Assembly (NCBI RefSeq): GCF_021533835.1
Contig: NZ_JAKFYQ010000003.1
Coordinates: 62,001 to 126,000, forward strand
Reading direction: 5' to 3'
Origin: Synechococcus sp. Nb3U1
GTDB lineage: Bacteria > Cyanobacteriota > Cyanobacteriia > Thermostichales > Thermostichaceae
DNA: 64,000 bases
Below, piece by piece: positions 25,835 to 34,861 of this stretch (position 1 is the first letter of the stretch; the number at the start of each line of letters is the position of its first letter). Both the position numbers and the translations under genes were made by a program. Below the pieces are notes generated by a model, which saw only the letters and a list, made by a program, of their open reading frames with translations, was not told where the DNA came from and ran no database searches.

Positions 25835-26496
25835 GGGATCCAAAAGGAGGGAAAGCCTGATTTAAGTTAGCATTGAGCCGTTTGTGTGAGCTATGCAGGC
25901 TCGTGCACAGCTGCCATGGGATCCCCATCTCTGGCAATGATTCGGTGAGATTAACATTTTCTTTGTCTGCCCCATTGCTGTTTGCCAAAGGGCGGGCTAA
26001 CTTAGGAAGGACGTTTTGGTGTGAACGGCTACAGTTGCCTGCAAGGGCCTGATTCAAAGCCAGTTGCGGGTTGTTGTAGGAGAGCTTCTCCTCGCCTGTT
26101 AGGAGTTGTTGAGGTGCTGAATGTCCTGCCCTCTTAATCAAGTGCCTCGCACTGTATCGGAGGATCGGCGAAGGGAAAGTTTCACCTTTTGGGGTCTCAA
26201 GAGTTTTGGAGTCTCAAGAGGCCCTGCTCATCAAGACGAGTTTTGCGCTAATTTCGTTGAACCCTATGGGCGATATCTGCTTCGAGATTGACCCGAGCGA
26301 TCGGCTGTTAAGAGGCGGGCAGGCTTGCCTAGAGCAGGCGAGGTTTTTGTCTGCGGATCTTTACTCTTTACAGGTTGACAGGTTGGCTCTATGGACATTG
26401 GCGAATGCAGGGATGGCGGTCGCTCTTTTCCCTCTGGCGTCTAGGTTCTCTTAGTCGCCTTTAGTTGTCTGTGATCAGGATCACGAGGAACTCAGC
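25835..26496. other. Long divergent intergenic region between metH and sigA
   Basis: About 660 bases hold the promoter regions of both genes. An 82-codon frame at 26206-26454 has no recognisable motif or ribosome site and I do not call it. The only clear structure is the 17-bp tandem repeat at 26187-26220. A long untranslated leader for the sigma-factor gene is plausible. Confidence 0.5.
26187..26220. repeat. 17-bp tandem repeat upstream of sigA
   Basis: TTTTGGGGTCTCAAGAG (26187-26203) is followed directly by TTTTGGAGTCTCAAGAG (26204-26220), 16 of 17 identical, about 280 bases before the sigA start. Confidence 0.85.
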
Positions 26497-27714
26497 ATGA
26501 CTCAAGCAAAGGAATTGGTGAAGTCTGGTAAAACGGCTCTTCTCGAACCGGATTTGGAAACTCGACCTTCCATCCCTCTGGGCTCTGATCAGGACAATGG
26601 GGTGGACACGATCGAGATCGAACTGGCTGCCAGTGACACCGATGCTTTTGATGAGGAAGACGAAGAAGAGGAAGCCCTAGAAGAGGATGGCGAAGCTGCC
26701 AGTACCGGTACTAAGGGGCGCTCGAAGCGTAAAGCTGCCAGCAAAAAGAAGCACTACACCGATGACTCAATTCGGGTCTATCTACAAGAAATTGGACGTA
26801 TTCGGCTATTGCGAGCGGACGAAGAAATTGAACTGGCCCGCAAAATTGCTGATTTATTGGAGCTCGAGCGGATCCGGGAGGCGATTTACGACCGCATGGG
26901 CCTCTGGGAAGACCCGGAAGAGGTGCCAGATGCCCTCTGGGCCGAAGAAGTGAAGATGGCGTTGCCGGATTTTCGGCGGCGGCTGCATCGGGGGCGGCGG
27001 GCCAAAGAGAAGATGGTGCAGTCCAACCTGCGGTTGGTGGTTTCCATCGCCAAGAAATATATGAACCGGGGTCTGTCTTTTCAGGACTTGATTCAAGAGG
27101 GATCCCTGGGTTTGATTCGGGCGGCAGAGAAATTTGACCACGAGAAGGGCTACAAGTTCTCCACCTACGCCACCTGGTGGATTCGGCAGGCCATTACCCG
27201 TGCCATTGCCGATCAATCCCGCACCATTCGTCTGCCTGTGCACCTCTACGAGACCATCTCCCGCATTAAAAAGGTGACCAAGTTGCTTTCCCAGGAATTG
27301 GGTCGCAAGCCCACCGAAGAAGAGATCGCCACCCGCATGGAGATCACTATCGAGAAGCTGCGGTTCATCGCCAAGTCAGCTCAGCTACCCATTTCTTTGG
27401 AAACCCCCATTGGCAAGGAAGAAGATTCTCGCCTGGGGGACTTTATCGAATCGGATGGGGAAACCCCCGAGGATCGGGTGGCTAAGGTGCTGCTACGGGA
27501 AGATCTCGAAAGTGTCTTAGAAACCCTCACCTCACGGGAACGGGACGTACTCAAGTTGCGCTACGGCTTGGATGATGGCCGCATGAAAACCCTGGAGGAA
27601 ATCGGGCAGATCTTTAACGTCACCCGTGAACGGATCCGGCAGATCGAGGCCAAAGCACTGCGAAAACTGCGGCACCCCAATCGCAATAGCGTCCTAAAGG
27701 AGTACATCCGCTAA
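26497..27714 (+). CDS. sigA: Principal RNA polymerase sigma factor SigA (RpoD, group 1)
   Basis: 405 residues. An acidic N-terminal extension (residues ~45-70, [14 protein letters not shown]) and a Lys/Arg stretch precede the conserved core. Region 1.2: [17 protein letters not shown]. Region 2: [38 protein letters not shown] then [20 protein letters not shown] (-10 recognition). Region 3: [15 protein letters not shown]. Region 4: [15 protein letters not shown] and [26 protein letters not shown] (-35 helix-turn-helix). This matches cyanobacterial group 1 factors that run housekeeping transcription. A downstream Uma2 remnant is unrelated. Confidence 0.95.
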   Translation: MTQAKELVKSGKTALLEPDLETRPSIPLGSDQDNGVDTIEIELAASDTDAFDEEDEEEEALEEDGEAASTGTKGRSKRKAASKKKHYTDDSIRVYLQEIGRIRLLRADEEIELARKIADLLELERIREAIYDRMGLWEDPEEVPDALWAEEVKMALPDFRRRLHRGRRAKEKMVQSNLRLVVSIAKKYMNRGLSFQDLIQEGSLGLIRAAEKFDHEKGYKFSTYATWWIRQAITRAIADQSRTIRLPVHLYETISRIKKVTKLLSQELGRKPTEEEIATRMEITIEKLRFIAKSAQLPISLETPIGKEEDSRLGDFIESDGETPEDRVAKVLLREDLESVLETLTSRERDVLKLRYGLDDGRMKTLEEIGQIFNVTRERIRQIEAKALRKLRHPNRNSVLKEYIR

Positions 27715-27853
27715 ATCATCCGTCTTTATGGATGCAACTCACTCCCGCCTAACCCTAACTGCCTTCTATCTATCGGGAGAGGGCGGATCTGCTGGGATAG
27801 GGGAAAGGCTGCTGCTGGATATAGTGGGGGCGGATTTTTCTGGAGGTTGGTTG

Positions 27854-28041
27854 ATGGTGGCGCAACCGCAAATCAGCAAGCCTCACTCCCTTGACTATCC
27901 AGATAGTGACGGTCAGCCGATCTTTTGTGGAACTTGCTCAACAAGCTGACCAGGCAAACCAACGAGCCGATGGCGCAAGAACTACAAGCCCTAAAAGCGC
28001 GTTTTGGGCTATCGGAGGAGATTTTTGGGGTTTTGGTATAA
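27854..28041 (+). pseudogene. Uma2 (DUF820) nuclease remnant with large internal deletion and frameshift
   Basis: ATG 27854 opens a Uma2-like N-terminus, MVAQPQISKPHSLDYPDSDG QP, where YPDSDGQP is a common family start. It jumps within a few bases, in another frame, to SFVELAQQADQANQRAD (from ~27921), the coiled-coil tail of these proteins. After one more one-base shift at ~27972 comes AQELQALKARFGLSEE IFGVLV and TAA at 28039-28041. The ~150 residues with the catalytic PD-(D/E)XK core are absent. It is a collapsed gene, not functional. The 300-odd bases around it hold nothing else that I can support. Confidence 0.6.
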
Positions 28042-28139
28042 CAGTATCCTCCTGCTTGAGGTGGCCCTGCTGAGGCATAGTTAAGGTGAACGAACTGACA
28101 CCTTGTATCACCTCTTGTTTCTCTAGAAGGGATCCCACC

Positions 28140-28556
28140 ATGAACCCCACGACCCAACACCAGTTGATGCTCAAAATTGTGGCTGGCTCGGCCTGGGCCG
28201 ATGGACACTTAGAACCCCAGGAATCGGCCTATCTCGGATCCCTGCTGCGGCGATACAACCTGGAGCACGATACTGAACTGCGGGAACTCTTTCAGCAGCC
28301 CATCCCAACCGAACAGACGGAACTGTGGATGGCAGATTATTTGACGCAGGCTACTGAAACCGAACGGATGCAATTGTTGGGGGCAATTGGCAACCTACTG
28401 ATCGCAGACGACAATGTCTCACCGGAGGAGCACAGCCTTTTAGACGACTATCACACTCTGATGGCCGGGATCCCGGCACGACCAGAATCAGCCCCTAGCT
28501 TAGTGAGGAGTATCGGGCAATTTTTCCGGCGGATGGCGAAAGCAGTATCCGGCTGA
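28140..28556 (+). CDS. TerB-like conserved protein
   Basis: 138 residues from ATG 28140, AAGG nine bases upstream. All-helical, cytosolic. The pattern HQLMLKIVAGSAWADGHLEPQE and GAIGNLLIADDNVSPEEHSLL, two D-G/N-x-x-x-x-E-E/Q units about 75 residues apart, is that of the TerB/DjlA-like domain, whose acidic loops may bind metal or partners. Role in the cell unknown. The tail (FFRRMAKAVSG) is basic. The region downstream contains a MITE-like element. Confidence 0.65.
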   Translation: MNPTTQHQLMLKIVAGSAWADGHLEPQESAYLGSLLRRYNLEHDTELRELFQQPIPTEQTELWMADYLTQATETERMQLLGAIGNLLIADDNVSPEEHSLLDDYHTLMAGIPARPESAPSLVRSIGQFFRRMAKAVSG

Positions 28557-28626
28557 CAGAGAGGGGGCTGAGGCATCGAACGATTCCATTCCCGGGTAGC
28601 ACAGAGTTGCTCTTTGCCACCAGGGC

Positions 28627-28735
28627 TTACAGCCTTTTCCAGCGATACATACTACAGCCGATGCAGGCCAACCCCTTGTCCGACAAGAATTTCTTCTTTA
28701 TCTTGTGTCGTCTATGAAGTCGGAAAAGGCTGTAA
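28627..28735. repeat. MITE-like element, copy B (~109 bp)
   Basis: Perfect 14-bp terminal inverted repeats: TTACAGCCTTTTCC (28627-28640) and GGAAAAGGCTGTAA (28722-28735). The interior, read in reverse complement, aligns with copy A at 587-694. Ends fit T-TA-CAG...CTG-TA-A, as for elements that insert at TA. The remaining gap 28557-29088 holds a small hairpin GCCGC-CA-GCGGC near 28808 and no gene I can support. Confidence 0.7.
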
Positions 28736-29088
28736 CGTTTCCGAGCAATCCCAACAGTGACATCCTCTCGACGCTATGCAGGCTACGCCAAAACTCTAGG
28801 ACTCGCCGCCAGCGGCAAGCTTTACTGCGTGGGACGGATAGCCCTCTGAACCCCCTCAAAAGTTAAATTTCTCTAAACCGCAGGAAAATCTCCAAAACCG
28901 TAAGATACGATACAGACATAGGATAAATCGTTCATCTCTGTGGTCGGCTCACCATTCATCTGGGGCTACGCAGAGACGGAAGTAGGGATCCCCCCGAAGG
29001 AACGCGCCTCAACTTAATCGCGCCATTTTCCCTTTGGCGTCATGTTTCAACGACATCAGATTCAACCATTCGTTGATGGAGGCGACTT

Positions 29089-29262
29089 ATGAAACTCTCT
29101 TTCCGTGGCAACAACTTTGACTACGTCCCCGCTCATACTCAGCTCAGCGATGAAGAATTACAGGCTCAATATCGCGGCCAAACCCTGTTGGTACACCACA
29201 CCAGCAAAAACGCGATGCCTCACCCCAATCAGCCTTTGATCTACCGGGGTGTGAACTACTGA
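29089..29262 (+). CDS. DUF4278 small protein
   Basis: 57 residues, with GGAGG six bases before ATG 29089. It begins MKLSFRGNNFDYVPA and ends PNQPLIYRGVNY. The repeated K/Y-x-S/Y-R-G-x-x-Y/F at both ends with YRGQ in the middle is the DUF4278 pattern of small cyanobacterial proteins. Function unknown. It is followed by a strong terminator at 29320, so it is transcribed alone. Confidence 0.85.
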   Translation: MKLSFRGNNFDYVPAHTQLSDEELQAQYRGQTLLVHHTSKNAMPHPNQPLIYRGVNY

Positions 29263-29319
29263 GGTAGGCGATTCTTCAACTTCTTGGTGTTCTGAGTTAG
29301 AGATCTTCTAAGGATCAAG

Positions 29320-29342
29320 CGGCCCCATTGGGGTCGTTTTTT
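29320..29342 (+). terminator. Intrinsic terminator after the DUF4278 gene
   Basis: CGGCCCC-ATT-GGGGTCG followed by six T. Seven pairs including one G-U, tight three-base loop. Confidence 0.88.
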
Positions 29343-29390
29343 GGGTCAAATTCGGTATTTGCCACTCAACCCGCACTTAGGACAAGGATG

Positions 29391-29918
29391 TCAACCTAGC
29401 CAGTGAAAATCTTCGAGGTCGATGTCTTCATCGACCAGCTCCTCACCTTTGCTATGCACGGTGTTGGGGATGGATGTGGGAGTTGACTGGCCTGTGGTGC
29501 GGGGCTTGGTGACAAAAGGCGACTCAGTAACGCGATTGGGAGCCAAACCCTTCAAAAAGAAATCCACTGTATCCTTCTTCAACCAACCATTCAAGACAAT
29601 CACCGCGCCGATGCGCATACCGTTGATGTGTTGTTCTCGAACCGCCTGTTGCACTTGCAAAGGTGTCAGTAGACCCGCAGCTTGCAAACATTCCCCCAGA
29701 GGCATTTTGTCGGGGCGATTCAGCAAGGCTGGCCACTGCTCCACCAAAAAATCTACGGTTTCTTGTTTAACCCAGCCGCGGGTAACCAAAATTTCGCCAA
29801 ACCGTACCCCGCAATAGGACTGATCCTGCAGAGCAACCTGGACTTGGGCTTCCGTCAGCAAGCCAGCCTGCACCAATACCTGGCCAATCATCTGTGCGGA
29901 AGGTTTCTCAGAGGTCAT
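29391..29918 (-). CDS. Protein with two MshEN/GspE N-terminal-like units
   Basis: 175 residues from ATG 29918. The frame is open to a TTG at 30002, but those codons look non-coding. It contains paired ~40-residue helical units: IGQVLVQAGLLTEAQVQVALQDQ...RFGEILVTRGWVKQETVDFLVEQ and LGECLQAAGLLTPLQVQQAVREQ...RIGAVIVLNGWLKKDTVDFFLKG. This L-x-x-A-G-L-L-T...A-L/V pattern is that of the N-terminal domain of GspE/PilB ATPases, which in MshE binds cyclic-di-GMP. No ATPase domain follows. The Ser/Thr-rich tail ends in DEDIDLEDFHW. It may be a c-di-GMP or adaptor module, which is inference. Confidence 0.6.
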   Translation of the reverse strand: MTSEKPSAQMIGQVLVQAGLLTEAQVQVALQDQSYCGVRFGEILVTRGWVKQETVDFLVEQWPALLNRPDKMPLGECLQAAGLLTPLQVQQAVREQHINGMRIGAVIVLNGWLKKDTVDFFLKGLAPNRVTESPFVTKPRTTGQSTPTSIPNTVHSKGEELVDEDIDLEDFHWLG

Positions 29919-30167
29919 CGGAGGGCCAGAGGGGAAAGTCACGGGTTTGAACCTCAATGAATCATGAAAAAGGTTGGAACCATCATAACTAGACTCCCTC
30001 AAGATGAATAGGAATGGGTATCAACATTTTTGAAGTGAGCGGATTCTTCTGTGTTTGCCGGTTTGCCCAAGCGGTTCAAGAGGGGCTCAGCTCAGGGACA
30101 GGGTGCAGCTTGAGAGGGATTCGGGTGATAATGGCTTTAGCAACTTGCCCTACTGGAATCCTCTGTA

Positions 30168-30407
30168 ATGGAAGCGTTTTTCGAGTTTCTCTGGTCTGCT
30201 TCGGCCATCTTGTTGGTTATTTTGGTGCTGCTGCACAGCCCGAAAGGAGATGGGTTGGCAGGCATTGGCGGGCAGGCCCAGTTGTTCTCCAGCTCCAAAA
30301 GTGCTGAACAAAGCCTCAACCGCATCACTTGGACGGTGGCCACCCTCTTTCTGTCCATTAGCGTGGTGTTGGGGGCAGGTTGGCTCTCGGCAGCCACAGG
30401 CCAATAG
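30168..30407 (+). CDS. secG: Preprotein translocase subunit SecG
   Basis: 79 residues with two membrane helices: FLWSASAILLVILVLLH (6-22) and ITWTVATLFLSISVVLGAGWL (53-73). Between them lies the SecG cytoplasmic loop with SPKGDGLAGIGGQAQLF. SecG is the small accessory subunit of SecYEG that aids protein export. Length and loop motif match the cyanobacterial family. A hydrolase gene follows after 16 bases. Confidence 0.92.
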   Translation: MEAFFEFLWSASAILLVILVLLHSPKGDGLAGIGGQAQLFSSSKSAEQSLNRITWTVATLFLSISVVLGAGWLSAATGQ

Positions 30408-30423
30408 AAGAGGCCGCACCCTC

Positions 30424-31089
30424 GTGGCGGTGATCTACCTGCATGGGTTCGGCTCGGGGCCGAAATCTACCAAGGCGGCCTTTTTTCAGCGGCGATTGCA
30501 GCAGATAGGGATCCCGCTCCTGGTGCCGGATCTGAACCAGGGTCAGTTTTCTCAGCTCACCCTTACCCGTCAAATCCAACAAGTATCCCAGCAGCTCGCA
30601 GAGTACGCTCACCCTCCTGTGACCCTAATTGGCTCCAGCTTGGGGGGGTTGGTGGCGGCTTGGGTTGCCGAGCAACAGGCTTGTGTGCAGCGTTTGGTGC
30701 TCTTGGCGCCAGCCTTTGGGTTTTTGAGCCATTGGTTGCCCCGGCTGGGAGCCGAGGCCGTAGAAGCCTGGCAAAGAACCGGATCCCTATCCGTCTTTCA
30801 CTACGGGGAAGGTCGTCCACTGCCTCTGGAGTACCAATTTGTAACCGATGCTCAGGGCTATCCCGATGGAGCGTTACAACGGCCTATACCCACCCTGATC
30901 CTGCACGGGATCCGAGATGAAACCATCCCAATTCAGGCTAGCCGCAATTACGTGGCGCACCGCCCCTGGGCCCAACTCATGCCTTTGGAGAGTGATCATG
31001 CTCTGACAGATGTGCTGGAGCCGATTTGGCAAGCCAGCAGCCGCTTTTGTGGGTGGATCGACGCCCCCCGTGAGACAGGGCAGAATTGA
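30424..31089 (+). CDS. YqiA-type alpha/beta hydrolase
   Basis: 221 residues from GTG 30424 (AAGAGG upstream, GTG 30430 also possible). Alpha/beta-hydrolase fold: oxyanion motif IYLHGFGSGPKSTKA, nucleophile elbow LIGSSLGGLVA (Ser), acid in GIRDETIP and catalytic His in ESDHALTD. This short lidless form matches the YqiA/YcfP esterase-like group. Substrate unknown. It is probably co-transcribed with secG. Confidence 0.82.
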   Translation: MAVIYLHGFGSGPKSTKAAFFQRRLQQIGIPLLVPDLNQGQFSQLTLTRQIQQVSQQLAEYAHPPVTLIGSSLGGLVAAWVAEQQACVQRLVLLAPAFGFLSHWLPRLGAEAVEAWQRTGSLSVFHYGEGRPLPLEYQFVTDAQGYPDGALQRPIPTLILHGIRDETIPIQASRNYVAHRPWAQLMPLESDHALTDVLEPIWQASSRFCGWIDAPRETGQN

Positions 31090-31119
31090 GCCGGGTCCCC
31101 ATCACCGCAGGCGCTTTTC

Positions 31120-31812
31120 ATGCAATCCTTTGTCAGCCTCTTCTTCGATATGGACGGGGTGATCGTCGACTCCGAGCCCATCCATGCGCAGGCGGGGGCG
31201 ATCGCCCTCCAACGGTGCAATCTTTCGATTGATCTGGATCCCATCTCCCTCCAGTTCAAGGGCCGCACCGACTGGGATATGTTCGCCTACATCGTCGAGC
31301 AGTTTAGCCCAGACGATGACCCTCCGGGTCGTGCAGAGTACGAACGCCGTGCTGAAGTTCAACGCCTGATTGACGAAAAGGCCACCGTGTTTCACGAGCT
31401 TTTAGAGGAGGTTCCCCTGGTGCCGGGGGTGCTGGAGTTTTTGGCCGCCAGCCGTCAGCAGTTTTCAACTCTGGCCCTGACCACCTCCGCCACCCGTCGG
31501 GATCAAGAACAGATTTTCAATCGTTTTGGCCTGCACCGCTGGTTTGATGGGGTGATCACCGCCGAGGATATTCAACGGGCCAAACCTGACCCAGAGCCTT
31601 ATTTGAAAACCGCCGCCATCTTAGGCTTGGATCCGAAGCTATGTCTGGTGATCGAGGATTCCACCAACGGGATCCGCTCTGCCAAAGGGGCCGGATGTTT
31701 CGCAGTGGGTATCACCACGTCTTTTCAGCCAGAAGACTTGCGCCAGGCTGGGGCCGATGCGGTGGTGCAGAGCTTTGTGGAATTGGCGGAGCTGCTGAAC
31801 TTGCCGATGTAA
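31120..31812 (+). CDS. HAD hydrolase, beta-phosphoglucomutase-like
   Basis: 230 residues. HAD motif I FFDMDGVIVDSEP (nucleophile Asp and acid/base Asp), motif II TLALTTSA, motif III Lys in RAKPDPEPYL, and motif IV LVIEDSTNGIRSAKGAG. The cap lies between motifs I and II (residues ~15-95), subclass I, as in beta-phosphoglucomutase and phosphoglycolate phosphatase-like enzymes. Substrate cannot be decided. The preceding hydrolase ends 30 bases upstream on the same strand. Confidence 0.85.
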   Translation: MQSFVSLFFDMDGVIVDSEPIHAQAGAIALQRCNLSIDLDPISLQFKGRTDWDMFAYIVEQFSPDDDPPGRAEYERRAEVQRLIDEKATVFHELLEEVPLVPGVLEFLAASRQQFSTLALTTSATRRDQEQIFNRFGLHRWFDGVITAEDIQRAKPDPEPYLKTAAILGLDPKLCLVIEDSTNGIRSAKGAGCFAVGITTSFQPEDLRQAGADAVVQSFVELAELLNLPM

Positions 31813-31851
31813 AAGTTTAGGGATCCCGGTTGAGGGTGTGGAAGTACCCTG

Positions 31852-31879
31852 TTGACTTGTTTGTCTTATTTAGTATAAA
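31852..31879 (+). promoter_or_regulatory. Sigma-70-type promoter
   Basis: TTGACT (31852-31857), a 16-base spacer and TATAAA (31874-31879), in an AT-rich stretch. Transcription would start near 31886 and read toward the response regulator at 32020, leaving a ~130-base leader that contains a 19-codon frame at 31924-31983 of unknown meaning. Confidence 0.6.
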
Positions 31880-32019
31880 AATTAGCTTGTAGTAACCACC
31901 TTCTTTAAAAAAAAGAAAAGAACATGACCTTTGCCCAAGAACAAGAGGGATCCTTAACACAACCTCTCACTTGGCTCCGGTAATAATATGTGAGAAAACA
32001 AGAGTGAGAGATCCGACCT

Positions 32020-32592
32020 GTGCAAAGCGGCGACTTACTGGGTACCGTCCTACTAGTGGATGACACCCTGGAAAACTTGGATGTGCTGGATGAGTTGCTC
32101 TCTGAGCAAGGGTATGAGGTGCGTCGAGCCATCAATGGTTCTATGGCGCTGCGAGCCGTGGAAGCTGATCCGCCGGATCTGATCTTGCTAGACATCATGA
32201 TGCCGGAGATGGATGGCTACCAGGTGTGTGAGCAAATCAAGAAAAATGAGGCCACTTGGGATATCCCGATCATTTTTATTAGTGCCCTCAGCGATGTGTT
32301 TGATAAGGTGAGGGCTTTTCAGGTGGGGGGTGTTGATTATCTCAGCAAGCCCTTTCAAACAGGAGAAGTGCTGGCTAGCGTCAAGACCCATCTGAACAAC
32401 GCCTATTTGCAAAAAGAGCTGCAAATGCAAAAAGAACGCTGGCAGCAACGGGATGAGGAAGAACAACAACGCAGTGTTTCTCTAAAATTACAGCGGGATT
32501 TAGAGCGGAAACGGGCCGAACAGTACCTAGAGCGGATTATGGTGTTGGAAGATCGCTTACGTGAGTTAGGGTTGGATCCTGAACAACTATGA
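32020..32592 (+). CDS. Response regulator with C-terminal coiled coil
   Basis: 190 residues from GTG 32020. REC domain (residues ~8-128): VLLVDDTLENLDVL with the acidic pair, phosphoacceptor Asp in LILLDIMMPEMDGY, Thr/Ser in IIFISALSD and the conserved Lys in YLSKPFQTGEV. The remaining ~60 residues are strongly charged and heptad-like (LQKELQMQKERWQQRDEEEQ), a coiled coil without any output domain. Such stand-alone regulators often act by protein contact. No kinase lies beside it. Confidence 0.88.
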   Translation: MQSGDLLGTVLLVDDTLENLDVLDELLSEQGYEVRRAINGSMALRAVEADPPDLILLDIMMPEMDGYQVCEQIKKNEATWDIPIIFISALSDVFDKVRAFQVGGVDYLSKPFQTGEVLASVKTHLNNAYLQKELQMQKERWQQRDEEEQQRSVSLKLQRDLERKRAEQYLERIMVLEDRLRELGLDPEQL

Positions 32593-32625
32593 GCAAGGCT
32601 ACGGAAGGTGCCACTCCCTAATACG

Positions 32626-34341
32626 TTAATACTTTCGTTCCTGCGGGGTAAATCGGGTGATCACCACCGGGCGATAGCTAATCTGGGGGGATCCCTCTCG
32701 AAAGGCGGCCAAGGTGTGGCGCAAAAACTGTTGATCATCCCGCTGGGGGAAGTCTTCCCGCGCATGGGATCCGCGACTTTCCCGCCGTTGCAAGGCGCTG
32801 TGCAGAATTAGGGATCCGACCGTGATCAAGTTATCCAGCTCTAGGGCTTCGATCAGCTCGGTATTCCAAGCGTTGCTCTGATCATCCAACCGTAGCTGTT
32901 GGTTGTAGCGCTGACGAATGTGTTGCAGTTGCCGGATCCCTTCCTGGAGGACAGATTCGGTGCGGTACACCCCACAGTGTGTGGTCATGCAATCCTGAAA
33001 TTGCCGCCGTACCGTATCAATACGGCTATCCCCCGATTTTTCCAGGAGCTGACTGATTCGTTCAGTTGCCTGCTGGAGCAGGGATCCCTCATCCAGCTTC
33101 GGCAAGGACTGCCCTTTAACCGCCTCCACCAGCGCAGCCCCTGTCCGTCGTCCGTACACAATGCACTCCAAAAGAGAGTTGCTCCCCAACCGATTCGCCC
33201 CATGCACCGAGACACAAGCAGTTTCACCAGCAGCAAAAAGCCTCTCTACCGGAGTTTCCGGATCCCGCAACACCTGACCCTCGACCGTCACCGGGATCCC
33301 ACCCATGCAGTAGTGCACCGTAGGCCGCACCGGGATGGGCTCTACCACCGCGTCAATGCCCAAGTGGCGATGGGCCTCTTCCCAACAAAAGGGCACCCGG
33401 CTGTGAATTTTTTCTGCCCCCAAATGGCGCAAATCTAAGTAAACATAATCTTTCCCGGCAATGCCCCGCCCGGCCCGCACCTCCGTTACGATCGCCCGCG
33501 AGGTAATATCCCGCGGGGCCAACTCCATACGACTGGGAGCATAGGAGGCCATGAAGCGCTCCCCCTCGTTGTTGATCAAATAGGCCCCTTCTCCTCGCAC
33601 AGCCTCTGAGATCAGCACCCCCACCGGATACAGGCCCGTCGGATGAAACTGTACAAACTCCATATCCTGGAGCGGCAACCCAGCCCGCGCCACCATCGCC
33701 ATACCATCCCCCGTGGAAGCGAAGTCGTTGGAGGTGGAGTTGTAAATGCGCCCGTAGCCGCCTGTAGCCAGCATCACCGCCTTGGCCCGCACCACCTCTA
33801 GCTGCCCGGTGGCCAGCTCCAGCATCACCACCCCTTTGGCCTGGTTCTCTTCCAGGATTAGCTGCAGCACGTACCATTCACTGTAGAGCTTCACCCCGAA
33901 GCGTTTGAGGTTATTCACCAATTCGTGCAAAATGGCGTGCCCGGTTTTGTCAGCGGCATAACAGGTGCGATGATGGCTGTGGCCCCCAAAAGCCCGCTGG
34001 GCAATTCGACCATCCGGCAAGCGGGAGAACAACACCCCCAAATGTTCCAGATCGATGATCACTTGCGGCGCTTCTTGGGTCAGGATCTCCACCGCATCTT
34101 GATCCGCCAGATAATCGGATCCCTTAACGGTATCGAAGGCGTGAGCCTGCCAAGAATCCTGTGGGTCAACATTTTGTAGGGCTGCGGCAATGCCTCCTTG
34201 GGCTGCTACCGAGTGGCTGCGAATCGGGTGAGTTTTGGCCACCAGTGCCAGATTGAGGCTGGGATCCCGTCGCAAGGCTTCCAAAGCAGCCCGACAACCG
34301 GATAATCCCCCACCGATGATGACAATGTCGTGTTCCAGCAT
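32626..34341 (-). CDS. sdhA: Succinate dehydrogenase/fumarate reductase flavoprotein subunit
   Basis: 571 residues from ATG 34341 ([15 protein letters not shown]). It oxidises succinate to fumarate with FAD and passes electrons to an Fe-S subunit and quinone. Seen: the Rossmann [10 protein letters not shown], the FAD-attachment region [42 protein letters not shown], the active-site region HYCMGGIPV, and the C-terminal [17 protein letters not shown]. Length is that of the family. sdhB is not in the window, which is common in cyanobacteria where the genes are scattered. Confidence 0.93.
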   Translation of the reverse strand: MLEHDIVIIGGGLSGCRAALEALRRDPSLNLALVAKTHPIRSHSVAAQGGIAAALQNVDPQDSWQAHAFDTVKGSDYLADQDAVEILTQEAPQVIIDLEHLGVLFSRLPDGRIAQRAFGGHSHHRTCYAADKTGHAILHELVNNLKRFGVKLYSEWYVLQLILEENQAKGVVMLELATGQLEVVRAKAVMLATGGYGRIYNSTSNDFASTGDGMAMVARAGLPLQDMEFVQFHPTGLYPVGVLISEAVRGEGAYLINNEGERFMASYAPSRMELAPRDITSRAIVTEVRAGRGIAGKDYVYLDLRHLGAEKIHSRVPFCWEEAHRHLGIDAVVEPIPVRPTVHYCMGGIPVTVEGQVLRDPETPVERLFAAGETACVSVHGANRLGSNSLLECIVYGRRTGAALVEAVKGQSLPKLDEGSLLQQATERISQLLEKSGDSRIDTVRRQFQDCMTTHCGVYRTESVLQEGIRQLQHIRQRYNQQLRLDDQSNAWNTELIEALELDNLITVGSLILHSALQRRESRGSHAREDFPQRDDQQFLRHTLAAFREGSPQISYRPVVITRFTPQERKY

Positions 34342-34434
34342 GGATGCAAACTCAAAAAAGCCCCCTCGCGGGTCTTCCAATTATGGCCGCCTCCAATGGT
34401 TCTCTCAAGCAACCTGGACTCAACAGGGCATGGC

Positions 34435-34824
34435 TCATCCCTTGAGATCCTCCTCATCCAACACCTGACCAAAGCGGAGACGATTGCCATCCGGATCCCG
34501 TAAATGAATTTCTCGCACACCCCAGGGTTGGGTGATGGGGCCGAGATCGATTTGGGCACCCCTGCTTCTAAACTCCCTAGCCAAGGGATCCACCGCCGAA
34601 ACGTAGAGGTAGATCAGCATGCCGAAAGCGCTTTCGGGGTGTTCGGTTAAAAACAGTCGAATCGGGCCCCGACCCATCAACACCAAGCGGGGGAAACCGG
34701 GTTCAAATTGGTGTTCCCATTCTTTAGTAAAGCCGAGGGCACCACAATAAAACTCGCAACTGAGTTCCGCCTGTCGAATTTGGAGGACGGGAACACAGCT
34801 CAACAGTTCAGACGACCCCTCCAT
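34435..34824 (-). CDS. VOC/glyoxalase-bleomycin-resistance superfamily protein
   Basis: 129 residues. Two beta-alpha-beta-beta-beta units: SCVPVLQIRQAELSCEFYCGALGFTKEWEHQ...RLVLMGRGPIRLFL and IYLYVSAVDPLAREFRSRG...GVREIHLRDPDGNRLRFGQ. The second ends with the usual R-D-P-D-G-N-x-L-R-F signature with no full set of metal ligands in the first half. Bleomycin-binding-like proteins share this form. Substrate unknown. It lies between sdhA and a peptide-binding lipoprotein gene, same strand. Confidence 0.8.
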   Translation of the reverse strand: MEGSSELLSCVPVLQIRQAELSCEFYCGALGFTKEWEHQFEPGFPRLVLMGRGPIRLFLTEHPESAFGMLIYLYVSAVDPLAREFRSRGAQIDLGPITQPWGVREIHLRDPDGNRLRFGQVLDEEDLKG

Positions 34825-34861
34825 GTCCCACCCTCCTGTGCCGTTTGAGGTTCTAATCTTT

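Noticed and set aside
25835-26140. Possible cobalamin or SAM riboswitch before metH
   Set aside because: I looked for a B12 box and for the SAM-type junction patterns on the minus strand and found no convincing match.
26206-26454. 82-codon plus-strand frame upstream of sigA
   Set aside because: No recognisable motif, no ribosome site, overlaps the 17-bp repeat. Probably leader or promoter DNA.
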